A stretch of 45,812 nucleotides of DNA. It comes from Saprospiraceae bacterium. GTDB taxonomy: Bacteria; Bacteroidota; Bacteroidia; Chitinophagales; Saprospiraceae. Of the stretch, positions 33,103 to 41,511 are shown one piece after another (position 1 is the stretch's first letter; each line of letters begins with the position of its first letter). Under the pieces are notes generated by a model that was given only the letters and a program-made list of their open reading frames with translations, was not told the origin of the DNA and searched no databases. The position numbers and the translations under genes were made by a program. Location of the stretch: assembly GCA_027486765.1 (NCBI GenBank), contig JAIXOO010000020.1, positions 1 to 45,812 on the forward strand, written 5' to 3'.

Positions 33103-33453
33103 GTAGGCTCTGGTATGCGCGATCGTCGAGCCTGCTCGCGCAGCGAGCATTTTAGGATCGACGAGCGCCCACGGAGTGGTGGGTAAAATGCTCGACCTAG
33201 CCGATGCTCAAAAAACTTGCACTCATCCAGAAATCACGCCACAGGCGGGATCAAAATCCGCTTAAATCCGCCCCAATCCGTGTTATCCGCGCTGCTATTG
33301 TTGTCGCTTTGGCAAGTCTTGCGGAGCAACGAAAAAAATTGGTTCATCTCATCCGAAATAAGTGCCTCGCATTAAGTTGGACATCTTACCCACCACTACG
33401 TGGGCGCTCGTCGATCCTAAAATGCTCGCTTGGGTCGCACATACCAGAGCCAC
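33103..33453. repeat. MITE-like inverted-repeat element, copy 2 (351 bp)
   Basis: Terminal repeats GTAGGCTCTGGTATG and its mirror (ending AGAGCCAC). Shares with copy 1 the left block (GATCGTCGAGCCTGCTCGCG ... GTGGTGGGTAAAATGCTCGA) and the right block (AAATAAGTGCCTCGCA, CATCTTACCCACCACT, CGCTCGTCGATCCTAAAATG), in the same orientation. The centre is ~90 bp longer and contains the repeat-like AAATCCGC/CAATCCGTGTTATCCGCG. No ORF of its own. Confidence 0.8.
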
Positions 33454-33653
33454 TCCTCGCCCGAGATAGACCGGAATGCCAAAGGAAAGAAGCCTAGCCT
33501 TTTCCCCAAACTGAGGCATTCCTCCCCACCCCCTCCACATTTTCGACCAAAAATCCACAAAACCGCATTTTTTTGGAATGGGAATGCATTTTTCACTGTT
33601 ACAAGTGTGACGTTTTTACGTATAAATACACATACACCCATAAACATCATCCC
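33454..33653. other. Leader region of the lipocalin-like gene
   Basis: 200 bp following MITE copy 2. It has a weak inverted repeat (GGAATGCC near 33472 with GGCATTCC near 33513) and an AT-rich final 60 bp. No recognisable promoter box and no supported gene. Confidence 0.3.
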
Positions 33654-34217
33654 ATGCGTATCCTTATCCTACTTTCCACCCTTTTGGCGTCTGCGATTCA
33701 ACCCAATGGATCAGTAGAAAAAGAAGCCAAATCCGAAAATACCACACCAGCCACCATTGCGGTTGCTAAAGTTGATCCAGTGGAGGCCATCCAAATGCTA
33801 GACATCGACGCTGAGTACCTGATGAAAGGCAGTTGGAAAATCCTCACCATCACCGCCGACAAACCCTGCGACGTCAATGGTGACGGGTACGAAACCACCG
33901 ACATCATGACCGAAACACCCACCTGTGCCCTCGACGACGTGATGAAAATTTATCCCAATCATACCGTCAGTTTTGAGCGCCACCAGCGTTGTGTGTCTTC
34001 TGAGCGTCCCATTGAAACCTACAAGTGGAAGCTGGCTAAGGATGGCACCTTCACCATCGTTGACGGCACCATTGAAGCCAAAATGATTCTGAAATCAGCC
34101 AATGCTTCCCGCATGGTGATGCTGATCCCGATGGAAGAAGACGGGGAAATCTACCATTTTAAGGTGACCTACGGGCAAAAAAGCCAACAGATCCCTGGGA
34201 AGATTTTGAAAAATTAA
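33654..34217 (+). CDS. Secreted lipocalin-like protein
   Basis: 187 residues from the ATG at 33654; an upstream in-frame start would precede the signal peptide. The signal peptide is MRILILLSTLLASAIQ. The mature protein (~55-187) follows the Bacteroidota lipocalin-like pattern: LMKGSWKILTITADKPCDVN, DGYETTDIMTETPTCALDD, IYPNHTVSFERHQRC, YKWKLAKDGTFTIVDG, and the terminal MVMLIPMEEDGEIYHF strand. There are three cysteines in the conserved region. Ligand unknown. Stands alone. Confidence 0.7.
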   Translation: MRILILLSTLLASAIQPNGSVEKEAKSENTTPATIAVAKVDPVEAIQMLDIDAEYLMKGSWKILTITADKPCDVNGDGYETTDIMTETPTCALDDVMKIYPNHTVSFERHQRCVSSERPIETYKWKLAKDGTFTIVDGTIEAKMILKSANASRMVMLIPMEEDGEIYHFKVTYGQKSQQIPGKILKN

Positions 34218-34251
34218 ATACTGTATAGACGCACGGCTGTGCGGCTAATTC

Positions 34252-34291
34252 CGCAGTGTAGAGACGCAGGATCCTGCGTCTCTACACTGCG
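34252..34291. repeat. Perfect 40-bp palindrome
   Basis: A loopless perfect palindrome with centre CAGGATCCTG, flanked by GTAGAGACG and its mirror. It lies between two convergent genes and could serve as a bidirectional terminator. GTAGAGACG also flanks the palindrome at 39739-39795, so the two belong to one repeat class. A smaller stem (GCACGGCTGTGC) precedes it. Confidence 0.85.
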
Positions 34292-34306
34292 TGGCCCCAA
34301 ATGCAT

Positions 34307-35398
34307 TTAAAGGGGGCCTACATTGTACACAATCTCTTGCAACTCAAATTTTCCATACACAAATTCTCCATCGGGGTAATGCCATATGGTTTCGCCAAAG
34401 GACATTACATTAAAACCATGGAAGTTTTTGTAATCGGTGACCGGTGTAGAAAACCGATAGCGTTTCAAGTCGCTAACCGCATAGCGGTCGTCAGAAACAA
34501 AGTTGACCAATTGCCCGGTGGTATTAAAGTACAAAGTCGCCTGGATGCTTTGCCCCTCATTGGTAAAGGTCGCTCTTGAGGAAGTGTCATCAATGGCTTC
34601 CCAGCTGATGCGGGAATCGATCAAAGTTGCCGGAGCCAACAAACACATGTCGTTAAAAATGGTCACAGTTTCCGCCTTGAACAGCTCTTGGCCTTCTATA
34701 GAAACGATAGGAAACAAGCCGAATAATTGGATGCGCATCGCTGCATTTTTGTTTTGATAGGCGTGGTAACCCGGCACAGTCAGCCCAAACATTTTCGCTT
34801 TCATAAAAAACAGACGGGTATATTGCTCAAAGCCATTGTACTGCTCGCTCCGAAACGGGAACCAATCCTTCCCCTTTTCCCGCATCTGCCCTTTGAATAC
34901 AATGTGGACGTTTTTGACTTTGGGGTGATTGACAACCCCCACATAACGCAGGTACCGCTGCACAGGGGCGGGTAAATGTTGCAAGTCTTTTTCGGTTAAC
35001 ATTGTTTCAGCCGGAGCCTCATTTTTGAGCAAAAGCATTTTTACATCGCTGCGATAGCCCTGCTCAAACCACCAGGCAGTTCCAGCCAATAGGGCTACAA
35101 TCAAAACTATCGCATTGGGAATGCTGCCAAAACGGGCATCACCCCAGGAACTGAACAAGAGTATTTGGGACAAAAGCATGGCAAGGAGGCCCGGTATCCA
35201 CCACCAGTCTTTTTTCAAGAGCATCAAAACGGCCACCAAAATAAATAGAGCCGCTGCCAACAACCATAACCAACCCATCGGTTTGGAAATGTCTTTGCTG
35301 AGTTGAGGAACGGCCCCCAGGCGAAACGCCTTTACAAATCCAAGTACATGGATTGCACCATGTAGCAGCAGCATGAATAGGAAGAGAATACGTAACAT
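34307..35398 (-). CDS. DUF6544-like membrane protein
   Basis: 363 residues. Four N-terminal transmembrane helices (LFLFMLLLHGAIHVLGFVKA, WLWLLAAALFILVAVLMLL, WIPGLLAMLLSQILLFSSW, IVLIVALLAGTAWWF). A soluble C-terminal domain from ~135 begins with the characteristic LPAPVQRYLRYVGVV and contains FPFRSEQYN, VPGYHAYQ and DSRISWEAID. This matches the DUF6544 pattern as I remember it; function unknown. A palindrome lies on each side of the gene. Confidence 0.75.
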   Translation of the reverse strand: MLRILFLFMLLLHGAIHVLGFVKAFRLGAVPQLSKDISKPMGWLWLLAAALFILVAVLMLLKKDWWWIPGLLAMLLSQILLFSSWGDARFGSIPNAIVLIVALLAGTAWWFEQGYRSDVKMLLLKNEAPAETMLTEKDLQHLPAPVQRYLRYVGVVNHPKVKNVHIVFKGQMREKGKDWFPFRSEQYNGFEQYTRLFFMKAKMFGLTVPGYHAYQNKNAAMRIQLFGLFPIVSIEGQELFKAETVTIFNDMCLLAPATLIDSRISWEAIDDTSSRATFTNEGQSIQATLYFNTTGQLVNFVSDDRYAVSDLKRYRFSTPVTDYKNFHGFNVMSFGETIWHYPDGEFVYGKFELQEIVYNVGPL

Positions 35399-35572
35399 GT
35401 TTTTAGCATTTAGTTTTAGCAGTAGTCGGTGTCATCTTTTGATACGGCCTACATTTGTGCAAATCTGCTGAGTATTGGAACGTCGGGAAATGATGAAAGT
35501 CAGAGCTGAGTGTGAAGTTTAAACGGTTTAAATTGCTGAACTATATCGTGAAAATTTGAAAGGGTAGACCAT

Positions 35573-35671
35573 TCCTAAGGTGCTCTAAGGTGTCTAAGGT
35601 GGTTCAAATAAAACATGTTAATGTTGCTTAATTTATTTGAACCACCTTAGACACCTTAGAGCACCTTAGGA
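35573..35671. repeat. Long perfect inverted repeat (38-bp arms)
   Basis: Arms 35573-35610 and 35634-35671 are perfectly complementary with a 23-nt loop. The arm itself contains three near-repeats of CTAAGGTG (each ~10 nt). It ends 20 bp from the stop of the minus-strand gene at 35691, so it may terminate that gene. Confidence 0.85.
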
Positions 35672-35690
35672 AAGTCAGTGTTGATCAAAT

Positions 35691-36242
35691 CTAAATTGGC
35701 CCGGTCAAAACCTCCCAAATTCGCCCAATCCCCTCACTCACCTGCAAATGTTTAATCGGCGACAAGCCAATTGACTTCCGCAAGGCATTGACTTGTTCGG
35801 TTTCACAAGTTGGTGTTAGGTCATGCCGCAGCATCAGCATAGCCGTTTTGAGCGCCCCCGCTTTTACGCGAATGCAGTGCTGGGCATACCGTGCCGGATG
35901 GATGTGCACGTAACGCTCGGGATCATCACCCCGCAGCAAAGTCCAGGTCGAGCCATCGGAAATGCTAAAATTTTGATACCCATCGCTTTGGCTCAAAAAG
36001 GAAATAAAGTCAGACTCCGTTACAATTCCTCTGGCCGCTAATTCCCCCAAAATCTTCTGACCTATACTGTGCAAGCTGAGTTCCCCACAATACAAATCCA
36101 TTTGGGAAGCGCCGATGCGAGGTATGGCGGAATAAAATTCTTCCTCAGAGCTATGTTGGATAAAATACTGGAGGTAGCCCTGGTGATGTTTCAAGGGGTG
36201 AAAAAGGATGGGACTGGGAGAATACAAGGAATCATCGTTCAT
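35691..36242 (-). CDS. Conserved-looking protein of unknown function
   Basis: 183 residues from the ATG at 36242; an upstream TTG would add three residues. No signal peptide or membrane segment. Recognisable stretches are YLQYFIQHSSEEEFYSAIPR, ITESDFISFL-like text and HPARYAQHCIRVKAGALKTA, with a C-terminal LRKSIGLSPIKHLQVSEGIG. The HPARY/RVKAGALK segment has a histidine and basic residues but no motif I can name. Neighbouring genes give no hint. Confidence 0.6.
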   Translation of the reverse strand: MNDDSLYSPSPILFHPLKHHQGYLQYFIQHSSEEEFYSAIPRIGASQMDLYCGELSLHSIGQKILGELAARGIVTESDFISFLSQSDGYQNFSISDGSTWTLLRGDDPERYVHIHPARYAQHCIRVKAGALKTAMLMLRHDLTPTCETEQVNALRKSIGLSPIKHLQVSEGIGRIWEVLTGPI

Positions 36243-36531
36243 TTTGCACAAGTATAGACTTCAACTAAAAGTAGAGAGAAAACGTCGGCAATCCGCCAAA
36301 TGGTTCCCAGAAAACTCAGCTTCAACCATTGATGACGCCAATTTCCAAAGATAATTATGCTCAAAGGCTACACCTGTCATAAATCCCCCCTGTTTTTGAA
36401 CAATTTTCCCCCTATTATTCTGCTAGTGAGATCGGACTTTTGGGAGTGTACTTTGTGAGCGTACCAGCGTGTCGACGGACACTAATCAGATCACTGCAAA
36501 TACACTTACCAAATTGCTAATTCACTCACTT

Positions 36532-39500
36532 ATGAAGTTTTCTACATCTTTTCCAAGAATGATGAGGTGGATGATGGTTCCATTGGGACTCCTCTTCGCC
36601 ACCCTACTGAGTGCACAGATGCGGACAATCACCGGGAAGCTTAGTTCCTCGGCAGGAGAAGCGCTGATAGGGGCAACCGTACAAGTCCAAGCGGCCGCCG
36701 AGCGCGGAACTGTGACGGATGTCAACGGGAATTACTCCATTCAGGCTGCCAAAGGCGAAGTTTTGGTGTTTCAGTACCTGGGGCTCAGTCCCAAAACCCT
36801 GACTGTAGGGAACGAAACAGTTTTGAATGTGGACCTGGAACCCGACGCCACCCTTTTGGATGAAACGGTAGTGGTAGGGTATGGCACCGCCAAAAGAAGT
36901 GACCTGACTGGGGCCGTCGGCTCGGTTACTGGTGAACAAATCAAAAGTTCGGTGTTCACCAACTTTGACCAGGCGCTGCAAGGCCGGATTGCCGGGGTAC
37001 AAGTGACCCAAAACTCGGGTGCACCGGGTGGGGCAGCCTCGATCCGCATTCGGGGGGCCAACTCCATTACGGGTTCGAGCGAGCCACTTTACGTCATCGA
37101 CGGGATTCCTTTTCAGGGCGATGGCTCAGGCGTATCGGGCTTTGACTGGGCCGGTGGCGCCAATGGCCAAAACCGGGTTAACCCACTGGCCGCCATCAAC
37201 CCCAACGACATTGTCAGCATCGAAGTGTTGAAAGACGCCTCGGCCTCGGCCATTTACGGTGCTCGTGCGGCCAACGGGGTGATCCTGGTGACCACCAAAC
37301 GCGGCAAAAAGGGCGAATCCAAGGTTTCGTACAACGCCTACTACGCCCAACAAGAATTGCCACGCCGCATCGAGATGATGAACCTGCCGCAGTTTGCCGA
37401 TTATCAGGCACAGGTAACCGCCGATTTGGGCTTACAGTTGAACCAACGTTACCTCGATCCCAGCCTCTTGGGCCCAGGCACCGATTGGCAGGATGAAGTT
37501 TTCCGCCAGGCTGGCATGCATAGCCACCAACTTTCGGTTTCAGGCGGCGGCGATAAAATGACCTATGCCATTTCCGGGGGCTTGTTCCAGCAGGACGGCA
37601 TCATCATTGGTTCGGATTTTAACCGCTACACCACCCGCATAAACTTAGACAATCAAGTAAAAAGTTGGCTCAAAATCGGTGGTAGTTTTGCCTACGCCAA
37701 TACCAACGAAAAAATCACCCTTAACGACGGCGGCGATGGGGTCATCATCCAATCTTTGGTGATGGCACCCGATGTTCCCGTCAAGGACATCAATGGCGAC
37801 TACGCCGGGCCAGAAGCTCAGGCTGGTGCATCTTCCTTCAACCCCGTAGCGGCGGCGCTGCAACGCAACAACACCTTGCAACGCCAGCGCATCATGGCCA
37901 ACGTGTACGGCGATCTGACTTTGATGAAGGGCTTGACGTTCCGCTCTGAATTGAGCTTTGACGACAACAACTCCCTGAACAAAGCGTTCCAGCCTACCTA
38001 CAAATGGGGTGTGCTGGTCAACCGCGAAAACCAGTTGCGCCAGCGTGAAGAAAGCAGCTTCTTCTGGATTTTGAAAAACTACCTGACGTACAATTTTACC
38101 CTTGGCACCAAACACAAATTGACTGCCATGTTGGGTCAGGAAGCCCAAAAATCAACCTGGGAAGGCTCCGTGGTGACCAAGAAAAACTTTGCGTCCAACG
38201 ATATCCAGGTGCTCAGCGAGGGTGAAGACGTGACTTCCCGCACTTCGGGCTGGAAAGATGGCGCGGCGATCGAGTCCTATTTTGGCCGCTTCAACTACAA
38301 CTTTGGCGAACGTTACCTCTTTACTTTCACCATGCGGGCGGATGGTTCCTCCAAATTTGGCCCTGAAAACCGCTGGGGATATTTCCCTTCTGGCTCTTTT
38401 GCCTGGAGATTGGGTGAGGAAGAGTTCATGAAAGGCTTGAATACAGATATCAAACTGCGCGTCGGTTATGGCGAAGTGGGCAACCAGGCCATTGGCAACT
38501 ACCTCTTTGGTTCGGCGTTGCAAACCATTACCACTCCTTTTGGAACGGCTTACCGTTTGCAACAAATTGCCAACCCCAAACTCAAGTGGGAAGCGACCCA
38601 GCAATGGAACGTAGGGGTGGACTTGTCCTTGTTCAAAGGCCGTGCTGACCTGACCATTGACGTCTACCAAAAACGCACCAACGACATGTTGCTCCAGCTC
38701 TCCGTACCCAGCTACCTGGGCGGTTCGGGTTACAACGACATCCGTGCGCCTTACGCCAACGTAGGCCAGATGGAAAATAAGGGGATCGACATTGGCTTGA
38801 ATACCCGCAACATCAAAACCGATAATTTCAGCTGGAACACCGACTTCACCATGTCTTTGAACCGCAACAAAGTGTTAGCCCTCGATAACGACGCGCGCAT
38901 TTACTGGCGGAACTTGTACTGGTACAGCGAATTCCAGACGGCCACACGCACCGGAGTTGGTTTGCCATTGGGGCAGTTTTATGGCTACGTTACCGATGGT
39001 TTGTTTACCAGCCAGGAAGACATTCTGGGGCACGCAGTACAGATTCCCGATCCATCCAATGAAGGCAAAAACCTGGTGGACAAAAGAACCGGAGTATGGA
39101 TTGGCGACATCAAGTTCAAAGACCTGAATGGCGATGGCGTGGTGAATACCCAGGATCAAACCATCATCGGTAACCCCAACCCTGATTTCACCATGGGTTT
39201 GAACAACAGCTTTACCTACAAAAACTTAGACCTTACGGTGTACCTCACGGGCTCTTACGGTGCCGAAGTACTGAACTACTCTCGCGTATTAACAGAAGGT
39301 CAGGTTACCATTTTTGGCAATCAGGCCCAGACAGTGGACAATCGCGTACGTTACGCCCTGAAAAACCCAACTGGTTCCAGCCTAGATCCTGCCAACGTAG
39401 TGATTGCCAACCCAGGCGCTACTCTACCTCGGCCAACCACTACCGACAACAACCGAAACACCCGGATGTCGGATCGTTTCATCGAGAATGGTTCTTATAC

Positions 39501-39735
39501 ACGCATTCAGAACATCCGTTTGGGCTATACCTTCCCTACAACGCTGTTGCAGAAAATCCGGGTGCAGAAGTTGAGACTGTACGTGAACGCCCAAAACATC
39601 TACACCATCACCAATTACTCAGGTTACGATCCGGAAATCGGTGCCTTCAACCAGGATCCATTGTTGCAAAACGTGGACATGGGCCGGTACCCAACGCCTC
39701 GGGTAATCACTTTTGGTTTGGATGTGGATTTCTAA
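36532..39735 (+). CDS. SusC/RagA-family TonB-linked outer-membrane transporter 2
   Basis: 1067 residues from the ATG at 36532 (MKFSTSFPRMMRWMMVPLG); the 21-codon in-frame extension upstream is not a signal peptide. Signal peptide, then a carboxypeptidase-regulatory-like domain (ITGKLSSSAGEALIGATVQV), a TonB-box-like linker (LDETVVVGYGTAKRSDLTGA), a plug with ASIRIRGANSITGSSEPLYV and SIEVLKDASASAIYGARAAN, and a C-terminal barrel ending RVITFGLDVDF. It is the first gene of a four-gene glycan-uptake locus with SusD and two surface glycan-binding lipoproteins. The 289-bp leader (36243-36531) shows no clear promoter or regulator gene. Confidence 0.95.
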   Translation: MKFSTSFPRMMRWMMVPLGLLFATLLSAQMRTITGKLSSSAGEALIGATVQVQAAAERGTVTDVNGNYSIQAAKGEVLVFQYLGLSPKTLTVGNETVLNVDLEPDATLLDETVVVGYGTAKRSDLTGAVGSVTGEQIKSSVFTNFDQALQGRIAGVQVTQNSGAPGGAASIRIRGANSITGSSEPLYVIDGIPFQGDGSGVSGFDWAGGANGQNRVNPLAAINPNDIVSIEVLKDASASAIYGARAANGVILVTTKRGKKGESKVSYNAYYAQQELPRRIEMMNLPQFADYQAQVTADLGLQLNQRYLDPSLLGPGTDWQDEVFRQAGMHSHQLSVSGGGDKMTYAISGGLFQQDGIIIGSDFNRYTTRINLDNQVKSWLKIGGSFAYANTNEKITLNDGGDGVIIQSLVMAPDVPVKDINGDYAGPEAQAGASSFNPVAAALQRNNTLQRQRIMANVYGDLTLMKGLTFRSELSFDDNNSLNKAFQPTYKWGVLVNRENQLRQREESSFFWILKNYLTYNFTLGTKHKLTAMLGQEAQKSTWEGSVVTKKNFASNDIQVLSEGEDVTSRTSGWKDGAAIESYFGRFNYNFGERYLFTFTMRADGSSKFGPENRWGYFPSGSFAWRLGEEEFMKGLNTDIKLRVGYGEVGNQAIGNYLFGSALQTITTPFGTAYRLQQIANPKLKWEATQQWNVGVDLSLFKGRADLTIDVYQKRTNDMLLQLSVPSYLGGSGYNDIRAPYANVGQMENKGIDIGLNTRNIKTDNFSWNTDFTMSLNRNKVLALDNDARIYWRNLYWYSEFQTATRTGVGLPLGQFYGYVTDGLFTSQEDILGHAVQIPDPSNEGKNLVDKRTGVWIGDIKFKDLNGDGVVNTQDQTIIGNPNPDFTMGLNNSFTYKNLDLTVYLTGSYGAEVLNYSRVLTEGQVTIFGNQAQTVDNRVRYALKNPTGSSLDPANVVIANPGATLPRPTTTDNNRNTRMSDRFIENGSYTRIQNIRLGYTFPTTLLQKIRVQKLRLYVNAQNIYTITNYSGYDPEIGAFNQDPLLQNVDMGRYPTPRVITFGLDVDF

Positions 39736-39738
39736 CGG

Positions 39739-39795
39739 GTAGAGACGTAACATGTTACGTCTTGTTAGAGGAGACGTAACATGTTACGTCTCTAC
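39739..39795. repeat. Duplicated palindrome between susC and susD 2
   Basis: Two copies of the 18-bp perfect palindrome GACGTAACATGTTACGTC (39745-39762 and 39773-39790), flanked by GTAGAG and CTCTAC, so the whole forms a larger inverted repeat. It sits in the 90-bp susC-susD gap, unusual inside a co-transcribed pair. Confidence 0.85.
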
Positions 39796-39825
39796 AAACG
39801 GGCAACAATAATTAAAAATCAAGAC

Positions 39826-41484
39826 ATGAAACATCATTTCAAATACATCATTTCTTTTTGCGCAGTCCTGCTGGTCAGCTCTTGTGGCAAGGATTTTCTG
39901 GACATCACTCCGGTAGATCGCTTGACTGCCGACAATTTTTACCGCAACGAAACCGAAATCAAGGCGGCGACCGCTTCCTTGTACGGTTTTCCCTGGTATG
40001 ACTTCAATGACAAGTTTTTCTGGTGTGCGGGCGACGAGATGTCGGGGAACATTTACCATACCTGGGATCAGGAAGGGCAGTTTTTCTATTTTTCCTATAC
40101 AGAGGGTAATGCCCATATTTCTTCCGGTTGGAAGGGTTTGTTCCGGGTAATTTCCTACGCCAACTCCATCATCAACGACATGCCTTCCGCAGCCGCAGGT
40201 AAGGCAAGTGAATTGGCGATCAACCGGGCGCTGGGTGAGGCACGTTTTATCCGGGGTACGGCCTATTACATGCTGGCTGAATTTTGGGGCGATGTGCCAA
40301 TCGTAGAAAACTCTACCGAACTGGTCGCTGCCAATAACCTGATTTTGCCTAAAAATACCCGCGCTAGCGTCTATGAGTTCATCCGCCGGGACTTGGCATT
40401 TGCTGCTGAAAACCTGCCGGTTTCGGACAATCCTGGTCGGGCTACCCAATGGTCGGCTAAAGGTATGTTGGCCAAGTTGCACCTCACCATGGCTCAAAAC
40501 CTGAGTGATGCCAAGTCGGCTGAAAACTTTGCCAAAGCCAAAGCATTGGCTGCCGAAGTCATCGAAACCAGTGGCCTGTCCTTGATGAACAACTACGCTG
40601 ATTTGTTCAAAATCGCCAACAACAACAACCCTGAGTCCTTGTTTGCGATGCAATGGATGGAAGGTTCTTACGGTTTGGGCAATAGCCGCCAGGCCAACTG
40701 GGCGCGTAGTAGCGTCATCACTGGCAACAGTGAAGCCTGGGGTGGTGGCAAAGGGGTGACTTACGACTTCATCCAGGACGTTGAGCCTGGGGACAAACGG
40801 CAGACTTCGATTTACATGAAACCCGGCGACCATTATCCGGAAATCAGCAAAGACAATGGGGGTTACACCTTCAAGTTGGTCAACCGCGATCCCAGTGATC
40901 CGAATATCGCCTTGGAAAATGCGCCACCAGTACTCAACAGTTTGAAAAAGTACATCGTGGGTAGTGCGGAAGACAACGCAGGCAAAGTATCGACCGGGCA
41001 AGCTGTTGCCTTGAACCAATATGTGTTGCGTTTGGCCGATGTCTACCTGATTTATGCCGAAGCAACCCTGGGTGCGGCACCCTCCACTGCCGATGCCAAA
41101 GCGCTGCAGTATTTCAATGCCATCCGCACCCGTGCGGGATTAGCCTCCAAAACCAGCCTTACTTTTGCCGATATTTTGAAAGAACGTCGCATCGAATTTG
41201 GCTTGGAGAGCATCACCTGGTTCGACATCAAACGCTTTTTCTACCGCGACGCACCTGCATGTTTGGCCTATTTGAGTGCTCAGGAAAAAGAAACCACCTA
41301 TTTCCGCATCAACACGCCGAATGCACCCGATGAAAACACCGTAGCGGGTTACCAAATCAATCCTCCACCGAGTTTGATCAAGGTGGACGCCGCAAAAATG
41401 TTTTTACCCATCCCCGCCGCAGAGGTAGTTGCCAATGCGAAGTTGGCCCCCGGAGTGGCTGCGGAAGAATATAAGTTCAAGTAG
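39826..41484 (+). CDS. SusD/RagB-family lipoprotein 2
   Basis: 552 residues from the ATG at 39826; the longer frame reads through the palindrome. Lipoprotein signal with lipobox LLVSSC. N-terminal SusD domain: DFLDITPVDRLTADNFYRNE, SSGWKGLFRVISYANSII, ARFIRGTAYYMLAEFWGDVP. C-terminal SusD/RagB domain with LRLADVYLIYAEA, YFNAIRTRAGL and ILKERRIEFGLESITWFDIK. It lids the SusC transporter and binds the glycan. Confidence 0.96.
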   Translation: MKHHFKYIISFCAVLLVSSCGKDFLDITPVDRLTADNFYRNETEIKAATASLYGFPWYDFNDKFFWCAGDEMSGNIYHTWDQEGQFFYFSYTEGNAHISSGWKGLFRVISYANSIINDMPSAAAGKASELAINRALGEARFIRGTAYYMLAEFWGDVPIVENSTELVAANNLILPKNTRASVYEFIRRDLAFAAENLPVSDNPGRATQWSAKGMLAKLHLTMAQNLSDAKSAENFAKAKALAAEVIETSGLSLMNNYADLFKIANNNNPESLFAMQWMEGSYGLGNSRQANWARSSVITGNSEAWGGGKGVTYDFIQDVEPGDKRQTSIYMKPGDHYPEISKDNGGYTFKLVNRDPSDPNIALENAPPVLNSLKKYIVGSAEDNAGKVSTGQAVALNQYVLRLADVYLIYAEATLGAAPSTADAKALQYFNAIRTRAGLASKTSLTFADILKERRIEFGLESITWFDIKRFFYRDAPACLAYLSAQEKETTYFRINTPNAPDENTVAGYQINPPPSLIKVDAAKMFLPIPAAEVVANAKLAPGVAAEEYKFK

Positions 41485-41511
41485 TATTGTTAAACGACCA
41501 AATCAGACAAC

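Noticed and set aside
35573-35671. CTAAGGTG near-repeats as a CRISPR array
   Set aside because: The units are ~10 nt with no unique spacers, arranged as one palindrome, and there are no cas genes.
39784-41019. 411-codon open frame antisense to susD 2; similar long frames opposite susC/susD 1 (9383-10579, 13061-14014)
   Set aside because: They lie wholly opposite well-supported genes, with no recognisable domain.
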